Positions 1-7,505 of a DNA stretch of 8,622 nt are shown piece by piece. A program made the position numbers and the translations under genes. The stretch is from assembly GCA_004357435.1 (NCBI GenBank), contig SMVS01000095.1, forward strand, positions 1-8,622, written 5' to 3'. This stretch comes from Nitrospina sp. (GTDB taxonomy: Bacteria; Nitrospinota; Nitrospinia; Nitrospinales; Nitrospinaceae). The notes beneath the pieces were generated by a model. It worked only from the letters and a program-made list of their open reading frames with translations, had not been told where the DNA came from and searched no databases. Positions within the stretch are counted from its first letter, which is position 1. Each line of letters opens with the position of its first letter.

Positions 1-2669
1 ACGTGATCTGGACGATCCTGAAAGCCCAGTTTGGTTTCGCGTTTTTGCTGGGCGGCATTTTTTTCGCCCTCACCTTCGGCCTGCTCTGGTACATTTATAA
101 ACAATCCGCCCATCTCCCGGTGGTGTTGTCCGACAACATGAAAAGGGAAATGCCCCTTCTGCAATTGATGGGTGGCAACCTCAAGCTCCTGGTATTTTTT
201 ATCCCACTGCTGTTATCCATCCTGATCGGGCTGGTAGCGGCCACCCGCTGGGATATCATTCTCAAATATCTCAATCAGGTGCCGTTTGAGCAGGCGGACC
301 CAATTTTTCACCATGATTACGCCTTTTACCTGTTCACCCTGCCCATCCTGGATATGTTCAAAACGATGTTTTGGGCGGCTTTGATTCTGGTCGGAATCGG
401 AATCGGCATCATTTATTTTTTCAAGCAATACATCCATTTATCCCCGCGGGGTTTCGTCACCACCGCGCCAGCGCGCAAGGCAATTTGTCTGCTGGTCTCC
501 GCCGGATTTTTTCTGTTCGCGGTGGACCTGTTCCTGCGCCGGTACGGCCTGTTGGTTGACGGTCGGTCTTCCATCGTCGCGGGCGTCAGTTTCGCCGACG
601 ATTATGGATTGCTCCCAACACTGAACCTCTCCATTGCCCTGTGTGTGGCCGGTGGCCTGTTCAGCCTGTTCAGCATTTATCAGGACACGCTTCGCAAATT
701 GATGTTCGTTACCGCGGGGGTGGCCATCGTGTATGCGGTGGGCGGGTTCTATCCGACCTTGCTGAAAAAATTTGTGGTCGACCCCAACGAATTGATCAAG
801 GAGGCTCCCTACATCGAACACACCATCGCGGGGACCGTCTTCGCCTTTGGCTTGGGGTCCATCGAGGAAAACGTGCTGGCCGGCGCCAACACACTGAACG
901 AAGCCAGCATCATCAACAACCAGCTGACCCTGGAAAATATCCGGCTCTGGGATCAAGAGCCCCTGCTCGATACGCTCGGCCAGATTCAGGAAATCCGCAC
1001 CTACTATCAGTTCAACTCCGTGGACAACGACCGTTACACGATCAACGGCAAATACCAACAAACGCTGGTATCCCCACGAGAGCTTTTGTCCTCCAACCTG
1101 CCCAACCGCACCTGGATCAACGAGCATTTGACCTTCACCCACGGCTACGGGGTGTCGCTCAGTCCCGTCAACCAGATCACATCCGAAGGATTGCCGGTGC
1201 TGTTTATCAAGGACATTCCACCGCGTTCCAGCATCGACTTGCAGGTCACACAACCGGAAATCTATTACGGCGAGTTGGCCAACGATCACGTTTTTGTCAA
1301 TACCGGCACCATGGAGTTTGATTACCCGGAGGGCGAAAAAAACGTTTATAAAAATTATGAGGGCAGCGGCGGCATTCTCGTCGAATCGTTTCTGCGTAAA
1401 ATTCTATTAGCGGTCCGGTTCAAAACCATGAAGATTGTTTTTTCCGAGGACATCAACAGCGACAGCCGGATCCTCATGTACCGCAACATCACCGAGCGGG
1501 TGCAGAAAGTAGCGCCCTTTTTACGATTGGACCATGATCCCTACATCGTCATCACCGAGACCGGACGCCTGGTCTGGGTTTACGACGCGTACACGACGAG
1601 CGATAAATTCCCCTATTCACAATTGATCCAGGATTCAGATATGGGATTGATCAATTACATTCGCAACTCCATCAAGGTCACCATCGATGCCTACGACGGC
1701 ACGATGAAGTTTTTTGTCACCGATCCCAAGGATCCCATCATCGCGACTTACCGCAAAATGTTTCCCAGCATGTTTTCAGATTTTGCGGACATGTCGCAGG
1801 ATATGATGAACCATATCCGTTACCCGCTCGATTTATTTGAGATTCAAACCTTCATCTATTCCATCTACCACATGAACCGTCCGCAGGTGTTCTACAACAA
1901 GGAAGACCAGTGGGACATCCCGGAAATCGACGGCGACAGAATGCGCCCCTACTACACCATCATGAAACTGCCGGGCAAGGAGAAGGAGGAATACATCCTC
2001 ATGCTTCCTTTCACTCCCGCGGGCAAACAAAATCTATCCGCATGGATGGTGGCACGGAGCGATGGGGAGCAATACGGCAAACTGGTGGTTTACGCTTTTC
2101 CCAAACAAAAATTGATTTACGGACCCGCCCAAATGGTCGCCCGGATCAATCAGGACGCTGAAATTTCCCGGCAAATCTCCCTGTGGGACCAGCGCGGCTC
2201 CAAGGTCATTCAGGGGAATCTGCTGGTCATCCCCATTGAAGAGTCGCTGATCTATGTGCGGCCCCTGTACCTGAAAGCGGACGTGGGGGCAATCCCGGAA
2301 CTCAAACGCGTCATTGTCGGTTACGAAGACCGCATCGTGATGGAACCCACCCTGGAACAAGCCTTGGAAAAAGTATTCAGTGGGCTGGAAACCTCATCGG
2401 TCCGCACTCCGGCCCAGGCTGGGACCCCAGACCACACCGCAGTGGGCCAAGATGAAAAAATTGTTTTGAGCCGCTCGGATTATTTGAAAATCAGGGAAAT
2501 CTTCGAGCGGACCGTGCAGGCGCAGGATCAATTGGATAATGCCTTCGACTCCTACAAGCGGGACTTACAGGCGTTGGGCAAGGCACTCGATTCCACAGTC
2601 GTGCAGACCCATCCTGCTCCTCCCGTGACCACCGAAAAAAAATCTCCCGGCCCGGCGGGCAGAGAGTGA
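1..2669 (+). CDS. UPF0182 family integral membrane protein, 5'-partial
   Basis: Large conserved membrane protein of unknown biochemical function. The visible part is 888 residues in the frame starting at base 3. Hydrophobic segments lie at about residues 4-33, 57-80, 115-141, 156-178, 205-225 and 231-250, followed by a long soluble domain, presumably extracytoplasmic. Family signatures are clear: DYAFYLFTLPIL (~105), PNELIKEAPYIEHTIAGT (~263), LENIRLWDQEPLLDT (~311), THGYGVSLSPVNQ (~380), VWVYDAYTTSDKFPYSQ (~525) and YGKLVVYAFPKQKLIYGP (~691). The C-terminal ~100 residues are a low-complexity linker, a probably helical segment (~823-860) and a Pro/Lys-rich tail. A GTG sits at base 3, but the protein there already matches the family's second membrane helix. 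Full-length members carry one more N-terminal helix, so the true start is probably upstream of the window. It converges on purF with only 19 bases between stop codons. Family assignment is secure; function is unknown. Confidence 0.93.
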   Translation, partial: VIWTILKAQFGFAFLLGGIFFALTFGLLWYIYKQSAHLPVVLSDNMKREMPLLQLMGGNLKLLVFFIPLLLSILIGLVAATRWDIILKYLNQVPFEQADPIFHHDYAFYLFTLPILDMFKTMFWAALILVGIGIGIIYFFKQYIHLSPRGFVTTAPARKAICLLVSAGFFLFAVDLFLRRYGLLVDGRSSIVAGVSFADDYGLLPTLNLSIALCVAGGLFSLFSIYQDTLRKLMFVTAGVAIVYAVGGFYPTLLKKFVVDPNELIKEAPYIEHTIAGTVFAFGLGSIEENVLAGANTLNEASIINNQLTLENIRLWDQEPLLDTLGQIQEIRTYYQFNSVDNDRYTINGKYQQTLVSPRELLSSNLPNRTWINEHLTFTHGYGVSLSPVNQITSEGLPVLFIKDIPPRSSIDLQVTQPEIYYGELANDHVFVNTGTMEFDYPEGEKNVYKNYEGSGGILVESFLRKILLAVRFKTMKIVFSEDINSDSRILMYRNITERVQKVAPFLRLDHDPYIVITETGRLVWVYDAYTTSDKFPYSQLIQDSDMGLINYIRNSIKVTIDAYDGTMKFFVTDPKDPIIATYRKMFPSMFSDFADMSQDMMNHIRYPLDLFEIQTFIYSIYHMNRPQVFYNKEDQWDIPEIDGDRMRPYYTIMKLPGKEKEEYILMLPFTPAGKQNLSAWMVARSDGEQYGKLVVYAFPKQKLIYGPAQMVARINQDAEISRQISLWDQRGSKVIQGNLLVIPIEESLIYVRPLYLKADVGAIPELKRVIVGYEDRIVMEPTLEQALEKVFSGLETSSVRTPAQAGTPDHTAVGQDEKIVLSRSDYLKIREIFERTVQAQDQLDNAFDSYKRDLQALGKALDSTVVQTHPAPPVTTEKKSPGPAGRE
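2635..2663 (-). terminator. Rho-independent terminator of the purSQLF operon
   Basis: Read on the minus strand, TCT-G-CCCG, a six-base loop CCGGGC, then CGGG-AGA form a 7-bp stem with one bulged G. Eight consecutive T follow directly (plus-strand A run 2635-2642). The hairpin begins 26 bases after the purF stop, which is ordinary spacing for an intrinsic terminator. It lies wholly within the last codons of the convergent UPF0182 gene, where the A run encodes Lys-Lys. On the plus strand the same hairpin is followed only by TTTT at 2670-2673 after a six-base gap, so any rightward termination would be weak. Seen directly; activity is inferred. Confidence 0.72.
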
Positions 2670-2688
2670 TTTTCAATCCCCTTTCGGT

Positions 2689-4125
2689 TCAGTGATCGGG
2701 AGTTTCGCTTCCAAATAGATTGAGTTGAATGGGAGCGGGGCCGTTGTCCCCGATCGGTACCTCGTAGTTGCCGTCAAAGCAGGCGGCGCAGAAGTTGCCT
2801 TTTTTCTTTCCCATCAGGTTCAACATGTTGTCCAGATCCAGATAGGCCAGAGAGTCGGCGGTGATGAAGCGGCGGGTTTCGTCCAGAGTGTGCTTGGAGG
2901 CGATCAATTCCTCGCGGTTGGGCGTGTCGATGCCGTAATAACAGGGGAACAGGCTGGGCGGTGAACTGATCCGCACATGCACTTCCTTGGCGCCGCCTTC
3001 CCGCACCATTTTAACGATTTTCCGGCTGGTGGTGCCGCGCACGATGGAATCGTCGATGACCACAATGCGTTTGCCTTTGACCACCTCGCGCACCACATTG
3101 AGTTTGACCTTCACCCCGAAATGCCGGATTTGCGATTTCGGTTCGATGAAGGTTCGGCCCACATAATGGTTGCGGATCAGGCCCATCTCAAAGGGGATGC
3201 CCGACTCTTCGGAATAGCCCAGCGCCGACAGGTTGCCCGAGTCCGGCACCGGTATCACCAGATCCGCCACTACCGGGGATTGCCGGGCCAACTCCCGGCC
3301 CATCTGCTTGCGCACGGAGTACACGTTGTCGCCGAACACCTTGCTGTCCGGCCGGGCAAAGTAGATGTGTTCAAAAATACAGTTTCTGACCGGAGCTTTC
3401 GGGTAGGGGAAATACGACCGCAAGCCGTTTTTGTTGATGAGCAACACCTCGCCCGGCTCCACTTCACGCAGGTACTTGGCTTCGACCAGATCCATGACAC
3501 AGGACTCCGAAGCCACGATATAACTGTCAGCAAGTTTGCCCAGGCACAAGGGACGAAAGCCATGGGGGTCACGCGCCACCACCAGGGAGTCTTCCGACAT
3601 CAGCACCAGTGAATAGGCGCCACTCACCGCGCCCAACGCTTCGATCACCCGGTCCACAAACTCCTCCTGGTGAGATTGGGCAATGAGGTGAACCACCACT
3701 TCGCTGTCGTTGGTGGATTGAAAGATGGCGCCATCGGCCACCAGCTCCTCGCGGATCTTCTCGGCGTTCACCAGGTTGCCGTTATGAGCCAGCGCCAGGG
3801 AGCCCTTGGAGTAATCGATCTGGCAGGGCTGAGCATTTTTAATCATGCTGTTGCCCGTGGTGGAATAGCGGTTGTGGCCAATCGCCATGCTTCCCGGAAG
3901 CCGCTTGAGGCGTTGCGTGTTGAACACGTCGGCGACCAGGCCCATGCCGGTCTCGAGGTGCATCCTGCCGTCTACGGTAGCGGCAATGCCCGCGCTTTCC
4001 TGCCCACGATGCTGGAGCGCGTACAACCCCAGGTACACCAGATTAGACGCTTCGGGATGCCCGAACACACCCACCACGCCGCATTCATCGTGGAACTTGT
4101 CGTCTTCAATCCAATCGTTTTCCAT
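2689..4125 (-). CDS. purF: Amidophosphoribosyltransferase (glutamine PRPP amidotransferase)
   Basis: Catalyses the committed first step of de novo purine synthesis, PRPP + glutamine to 5-phosphoribosylamine, in the cytoplasm. The protein is 478 residues. The N-terminal class II (Ntn-type) glutaminase domain has its nucleophile at Cys15 in DECGVVGV. This implies removal of a 14-residue propeptide, as in the Bacillus-type enzyme. HRGQESAGI (~39), GHNRYSTTG (~83) and AHNGNLVN (~113) complete the glutamine site. The C-terminal phosphoribosyltransferase domain has the PRPP loop VVIDDSIVRGTT (~355-366). Cys249, Cys395, Cys446 and Cys449 sit where the Bacillus-type enzyme binds a 4Fe-4S cluster. The ATG overlaps the 3' end of purL by 20 bases in another frame, with no strong Shine-Dalgarno sequence, so translation is probably coupled to purL. 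It is the last gene of the operon and is followed by a terminator. Confidence 0.97.
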   Translation of the reverse strand: MENDWIEDDKFHDECGVVGVFGHPEASNLVYLGLYALQHRGQESAGIAATVDGRMHLETGMGLVADVFNTQRLKRLPGSMAIGHNRYSTTGNSMIKNAQPCQIDYSKGSLALAHNGNLVNAEKIREELVADGAIFQSTNDSEVVVHLIAQSHQEEFVDRVIEALGAVSGAYSLVLMSEDSLVVARDPHGFRPLCLGKLADSYIVASESCVMDLVEAKYLREVEPGEVLLINKNGLRSYFPYPKAPVRNCIFEHIYFARPDSKVFGDNVYSVRKQMGRELARQSPVVADLVIPVPDSGNLSALGYSEESGIPFEMGLIRNHYVGRTFIEPKSQIRHFGVKVKLNVVREVVKGKRIVVIDDSIVRGTTSRKIVKMVREGGAKEVHVRISSPPSLFPCYYGIDTPNREELIASKHTLDETRRFITADSLAYLDLDNMLNLMGKKKGNFCAACFDGNYEVPIGDNGPAPIQLNLFGSETPDH

Positions 4126-6355
4126 ATCGTGTCAACGCCTGCTTCCAGATATCCGCCAACATCCGGATATCCTGATCGATGCACCCTTGGTGATTGATTG
4201 CCACTTGAAACCGGGAACCCCCAACTTTTCCCAGCACCGCGAACTCCACTGCGCTTTGCTGCGCTCGCGCCTGAATCTCCTCCCGCTGGCCGGAGGTGAA
4301 AGAAATGACAATGCGCGAATGGGATTCGCCAAACAGCAAAGCGTCCTGGCGCACATCCGATGCCAACCCGATCACCGCTCCGAACACCTCCGGCCCGGAG
4401 AAACAGGACTCGGCCAACGCCACCGCCAAGCCGCCCTCCGAACAGTCGTGGGCAGACTCTATCCGGCCCTCGCGGATCAATTCGAGACACATCCTCTGCA
4501 CCCGCTTTTCGACCTCTGGATTCAAAGCCGGTGGTTTACCTCTTAGCGGTTCGCCCAGCTGTTTTAAATATTCACTGCCGCCAAGGTCTTCCCGCGTGGC
4601 GCCGATCAAACCAATTTCATGCCCTGCCGCCTTGAACCACTGTGTGCAATACCGGGTTAAGTCCTCCAACAACCCCACCACCGCAATCGTGGGCGTCGGG
4701 TATATCGCCTCGCCTTTGGTCTCATTATAAAGACTGACATTGCCGCTGACTACTGGAATATCAAATATTTGGCAAAGATCGCCCAATCCGCGCACCGCTT
4801 GCTCAAATTGCCACATGATTTCAGGGTTTTCCGGGTTGCCGAAATTGAGACAATTGGTGACCCCAATGGGTTCACCGCCGGAGCACACCACGTTGCGGCA
4901 ACTTTCAGCGACGGCGGCCTGCGCCCCCGCATAAGGGTCGAGATAACAGAACCGGCTGTTGCAATCGACTGATATCGCCAGCGCCTTTTGGGTGCCGGGA
5001 ACGCGAATCACCGTGGCGTCCGAACCGGGCAGGACCAGGGTGTTCAAACGCACCATGTGATCGTATTGCTCATACACCGAATGCTTGCTGGCAATGTTGG
5101 GCGAACCCAGCAATTCTTTCAGCATGGCGTCGCCGCGATCAGGAATTGCCAGAGATTCCGCGGTCCAGGCCTGCACCTCATCCAGGTAAGCCGGCCGCCG
5201 GGTAGGACGCTCGCATTTGAGCGCTCCTTCGACCACCGCCGCGATGGGTAAATTGATCGCGGGCCGGCCATCTTTGCTGGCACGCAGAAACCCATCATCG
5301 GTGACTTGGCCAATCACCGCGGTGTCCAGATCCCACCTTCGGAAAATCGCCATGGCCTCCTCCTCGCGCCCCTGCTCGACCACAAACACCATGCGCTCCT
5401 GCGATTCAGACAGCATGATGTCGTAGGCGGTCATGCCGTCCTCCCGCAACGGCACCCGATCGAGATCGATGGCGATGCCCAGACCGGCGCGATCCGCCAT
5501 TTCAAAAGAAGCGGAGGTCAACCCGGCGGCGCCCATATCCTGCACCCCCACCACCCAATCTTTTTTCATGATTTCCAGACAGGCTTCCAACAACAGCTTT
5601 TCGGTGAACGGGTCGCCCACCTGCACGGTGGGCCGTTTCTCTTCCGTGGCGTCGTCGAATTCCGCCGAAGCCATGCTGGCGCCATGGATGCCATCCCGGC
5701 CGGTTTTGGCCCCGACATACAGAATCGGGTTGCCCACGCCACCCGCTTTACCCAGAAAAATCTTGTCGGCGCGCGCGACCCCCAGACAAAACACGTTGAC
5801 CAGGATGTTGCCGCTGTAACAGGCATCAAAATAAATGTCGCCGCCCACGGTGGGCACGCCCACGCAGTTGCCATAGGCGGAGATGCCGGCCACCACGCCG
5901 TTGAACAAATACCGGGTGTGCGGTTCGCTGAGCTCGCCAAAGCGCAGGGAATCCAGCAAGGCCAGCGGCCGGGCGCCCATGGTGAAAATGTCGCGCATGA
6001 TGCCACCCACCCCGGTGGCCGCGCCCTGATGCGGTTCGATGAACGACGGGTGGTTGTGACTTTCGATCTTGAACACCACCGCTAGGCCGTCGCCGATGTC
6101 CACCACCCCGGCGTTCTCGCCCGGCCCTTGAATCACCCGCGGTCCTTCGGTGGGCAGGGTTTTGAGATGAGGCCGCGAACTTTTATAACTGCAATGTTCG
6201 CTCCACATAACCGAAAAGATCCCCAACTCGGTCAGATTGGGATCGCGTCCCAGGAGTTCCTGGATGCGCTGATACTCCGCCGGCGTCAGGCCGTGTTCGG
6301 CAATCAGCGCTTCTGTCAATGGCGGTTCGGGAGTGGAGTTCATGGCGGCTGGCAT
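4106..6355 (-). CDS. purL: Phosphoribosylformylglycinamidine synthase subunit PurL (short form)
   Basis: Synthetase subunit of FGAM synthase: ATP-dependent conversion of FGAR to FGAM using ammonia delivered from PurQ. It is 749 residues from the ATG at 6355, the size of the stand-alone PurL that works with PurS and PurQ (the fused enterobacterial protein is ~1300). Motifs from this start: SEHCSYKSS (~52-60, with the conserved His), the Mg-ATP site ESHNHPS (~98-104), GAATGVGGIMRDI (~111-123), GRDGIHGASMASAEF (~219-233), DMGAAGLTSASFEMA (~273-287), TNCLNFGNPENPE (~500-512) and AHDCSEGGLAVALAES (~635-650). This is the usual tandem AIRS-like domain duplication. The start is uncertain: TTG at 6358, ATG at 6355 and ATG at 6343 are in frame and none has a good Shine-Dalgarno sequence. 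I prefer 6355 because it forms TGATG with the purQ stop, a typical coupling arrangement. Its end overlaps purF by 20 bases. Confidence 0.96.
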   Translation of the reverse strand: MPAAMNSTPEPPLTEALIAEHGLTPAEYQRIQELLGRDPNLTELGIFSVMWSEHCSYKSSRPHLKTLPTEGPRVIQGPGENAGVVDIGDGLAVVFKIESHNHPSFIEPHQGAATGVGGIMRDIFTMGARPLALLDSLRFGELSEPHTRYLFNGVVAGISAYGNCVGVPTVGGDIYFDACYSGNILVNVFCLGVARADKIFLGKAGGVGNPILYVGAKTGRDGIHGASMASAEFDDATEEKRPTVQVGDPFTEKLLLEACLEIMKKDWVVGVQDMGAAGLTSASFEMADRAGLGIAIDLDRVPLREDGMTAYDIMLSESQERMVFVVEQGREEEAMAIFRRWDLDTAVIGQVTDDGFLRASKDGRPAINLPIAAVVEGALKCERPTRRPAYLDEVQAWTAESLAIPDRGDAMLKELLGSPNIASKHSVYEQYDHMVRLNTLVLPGSDATVIRVPGTQKALAISVDCNSRFCYLDPYAGAQAAVAESCRNVVCSGGEPIGVTNCLNFGNPENPEIMWQFEQAVRGLGDLCQIFDIPVVSGNVSLYNETKGEAIYPTPTIAVVGLLEDLTRYCTQWFKAAGHEIGLIGATREDLGGSEYLKQLGEPLRGKPPALNPEVEKRVQRMCLELIREGRIESAHDCSEGGLAVALAESCFSGPEVFGAVIGLASDVRQDALLFGESHSRIVISFTSGQREEIQARAQQSAVEFAVLGKVGGSRFQVAINHQGCIDQDIRMLADIWKQALTRYGKRLD

Positions 6356-7041
6356 CAACTGGAATGGATCAAGGAATCAAAAATATAACGGCCATCACGA
6401 TCCGGCCACAAGGGGTCGGCACAGCGCTCGGGATGCGGCATCATCCCCAGAACGTTTTTCTCGGCGTTGGCAACCCCGGCGATTTGCCCCACCGAGCCAT
6501 TGGGATTGGTGGTGGCATCCGAACGGCCGGCGGCGTCCGAGTACCTGAGTATGATGCGGTCCTGGTCTTCCAAAGCCTTTAATGTCTCAGGTTCCACAAA
6601 ATAACCGCCGTCGGCATGCGCCACCGGTATTTTCAACACCGCGTTTTTTTCGCACCGGGAGGTGTAGGGGGTCTGGTTGGATTCCACCCGCAGGTGAACG
6701 TATTTGCAGATGAACTTTTGCGAGGCATTTCTGCGCAAAGCGCCTGGAAGCAAGCCGGACTCCACCAGAATCTGGAAGCCGTTGCAGATGCCGAGCACGC
6801 GTCCGCCCGCGTTGGCGTACTTGATGATCGCTTTCATGATCGGAGAAAACCGGGCAATGGCGCCGGGCCGCAAATAGTCGCCATAAGAAAATCCGCCGGG
6901 CAGGACAATCAAATCGAACGGCTCCAGCACCTGATCCTTGTGCCAGATCCAGTGGGTCTCTTGACCGTAAAGATGCTTGAGAACATGGTAACTGTCATGG
7001 TCGCAATTGGAACCGGGGAACACCACCACGCCGCATTTCAT
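6355..7041 (-). CDS. purQ: Phosphoribosylformylglycinamidine synthase, glutaminase subunit PurQ
   Basis: Class I (triad) glutamine amidotransferase that hydrolyses glutamine and passes ammonia to PurL in the PurS-PurQ-PurL complex. The protein is 228 residues, the normal length for the stand-alone subunit. VVVFPGSNCDHD opens the protein, LPGGFSYGDYLRPGA (~47-61) is the conserved oxyanion-side loop, GICNGFQILVE (~84-94) carries the nucleophile Cys86, and GMMPHPERC (~199-207) supplies His203 and Glu205 of the triad. The ATG start gives the expected N-terminal beta strand directly. A GGAG lies about 14 bases upstream, longer than ideal. It begins 23 bases after the purS stop, and its TGA shares one base with the purL ATG. 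Confidence 0.97.
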   Translation of the reverse strand: MKCGVVVFPGSNCDHDSYHVLKHLYGQETHWIWHKDQVLEPFDLIVLPGGFSYGDYLRPGAIARFSPIMKAIIKYANAGGRVLGICNGFQILVESGLLPGALRRNASQKFICKYVHLRVESNQTPYTSRCEKNAVLKIPVAHADGGYFVEPETLKALEDQDRIILRYSDAAGRSDATTNPNGSVGQIAGVANAEKNVLGMMPHPERCADPLWPDRDGRYIFDSLIHSS

Positions 7042-7064
7042 AGCCAGATCACTCGCTCCAAAAA

Positions 7065-7313
7065 TTATTCTGTAGATTCCAGGGTGTACCGGTAGGATTC
7101 GATCACGGTATTGGCCAGCAGTTTTTCACACATTTCCTGAACACGTTTTTCGGCTTCATCGGATGTGACCCCCGCCAGGCGAATTTCCATGTATTTACCG
7201 ATCTGCACGCCCTCAACTTCCGGGTAACCCAGGTCATTCAAAGCATGATGGACGGCTTTCCCCTGCGGGTCCAGCACGCCCTTTTTTAAGGTGACATGAA
7301 TTTTTGCCAGCAT
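7065..7313 (-). CDS. purS: Phosphoribosylformylglycinamidine synthase subunit PurS
   Basis: Small structural subunit that holds PurQ and PurL together and is thought to support ammonia transfer in FGAM synthase. The 82-residue length is typical. The recognisable pattern is an N-terminal strand with KIHVTLKKGVLDPQGKAV (~4-21), then the LNDLGYPEVEGVQIGKYMEI segment (~25-44), a helix with EKRVQEMCEKLLANTVIE (~55-72) and a short strand ending in YRYTLE. The position directly before purQ and purL confirms the call. It is the promoter-proximal gene of the leftward operon. The sequence upstream of its ATG has no clear Shine-Dalgarno motif. Confidence 0.96.
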   Translation of the reverse strand: MLAKIHVTLKKGVLDPQGKAVHHALNDLGYPEVEGVQIGKYMEIRLAGVTSDEAEKRVQEMCEKLLANTVIESYRYTLESTE

Positions 7314-7335
7314 ACGCGGGTTTCAGGAATTAGGG

Positions 7336-7354
7336 GTTGCAGGGTATGTTGCAG
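7336..7354. repeat. GTTGCAG direct repeat upstream of purS
   Basis: GTTGCAG occurs at 7336-7342 and again at 7348-7354 on the plus strand. The copies are 12 bases apart start to start, roughly one helical turn. They lie 23-41 bases before the purS start and could form an operator half-site pair or belong to a longer repeat. The repeat is seen directly; its function is not known. Confidence 0.4.
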
Positions 7355-7380
7355 CAGGCCGTTGGAAAAGGCGAGGCCCA

Positions 7381-7386
7381 ATTATC
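7381..7386 (-). promoter_or_regulatory. Possible -10 box for the purSQLF operon
   Basis: On the minus strand this is GATAAT, five of six matches to the sigma-70 -10 consensus, in an AT-rich stretch. The implied start near 7374 would give a leader of about 60 bases. No good -35 hexamer is found at 16-18 bases; the nearest is TATGTT-like and poor. Promoter assignment is tentative. Confidence 0.3.
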
Positions 7387-7414
7387 TCTATTTTCTCCAA
7401 CATTAACATAGAAC

Positions 7415-7431
7415 ATCAGGCTACGCCTAAC
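7415..7431. repeat. Short inverted repeat with 3-base loop
   Basis: ATCAGGC TAC GCCTAAC on the plus strand can pair AGGC with GCCT around a three-base loop, and the stem extends with wobble pairs when read as RNA on the minus strand. No T run follows, so it is not an intrinsic terminator. It lies upstream of the possible purS -10 box and could be a protein-binding dyad or chance. Confidence 0.25.
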
Positions 7432-7481
7432 GGTAAAAAGGTAAAAGCTTTGACTGGCACCCCATAGTGGCTGGGCTTCCA

Positions 7482-7505
7482 TTTCCTCTTTTAAAAGTAA
7501 GGAAA
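7482..7505. promoter_or_regulatory. Imperfect palindrome, candidate operator
   Basis: TTTCCT at 7482-7487 is the inverted complement of AGGAAA at 7500-7505, and between them lies the perfect palindrome CTTTTAAAAG (7488-7497). Together they form an 11-bp dyad interrupted by two extra bases (TA) on one side, with no loop. A second imperfect dyad, GGAAAATTTATCC, overlaps at 7501-7513. The element lies about 45 bases before the aldolase start, a suitable place for a transcription-factor site. AT-rich DNA gives such dyads by chance, so confidence is modest. Confidence 0.35.

Noticed and set aside
3..5. GTG at the window edge as the real start of the UPF0182 protein
   Set aside because: The sequence there aligns with the second membrane segment of the family, so the gene almost certainly begins before the window.
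438..1289. 283-codon open frame on the minus strand, and a 226-codon plus-strand frame at 641-1321
   Set aside because: Both lie fully inside the well-conserved UPF0182 coding sequence, show no recognisable domain, and have compositions typical of antisense or shifted reads of GC-rich genes.
2736..2752. CGGGG/CCCCG hairpin as a terminator
   Set aside because: No T tract follows on either strand and it encodes conserved-frame PurF residues near the C-terminus.
5306..6085. 259-codon plus-strand open frame, with similar ones at 2977-3612 and 3670-4197
   Set aside because: They are antisense to highly conserved purL and purF. The His/Gln/Arg-rich composition without motifs marks them as shadows.
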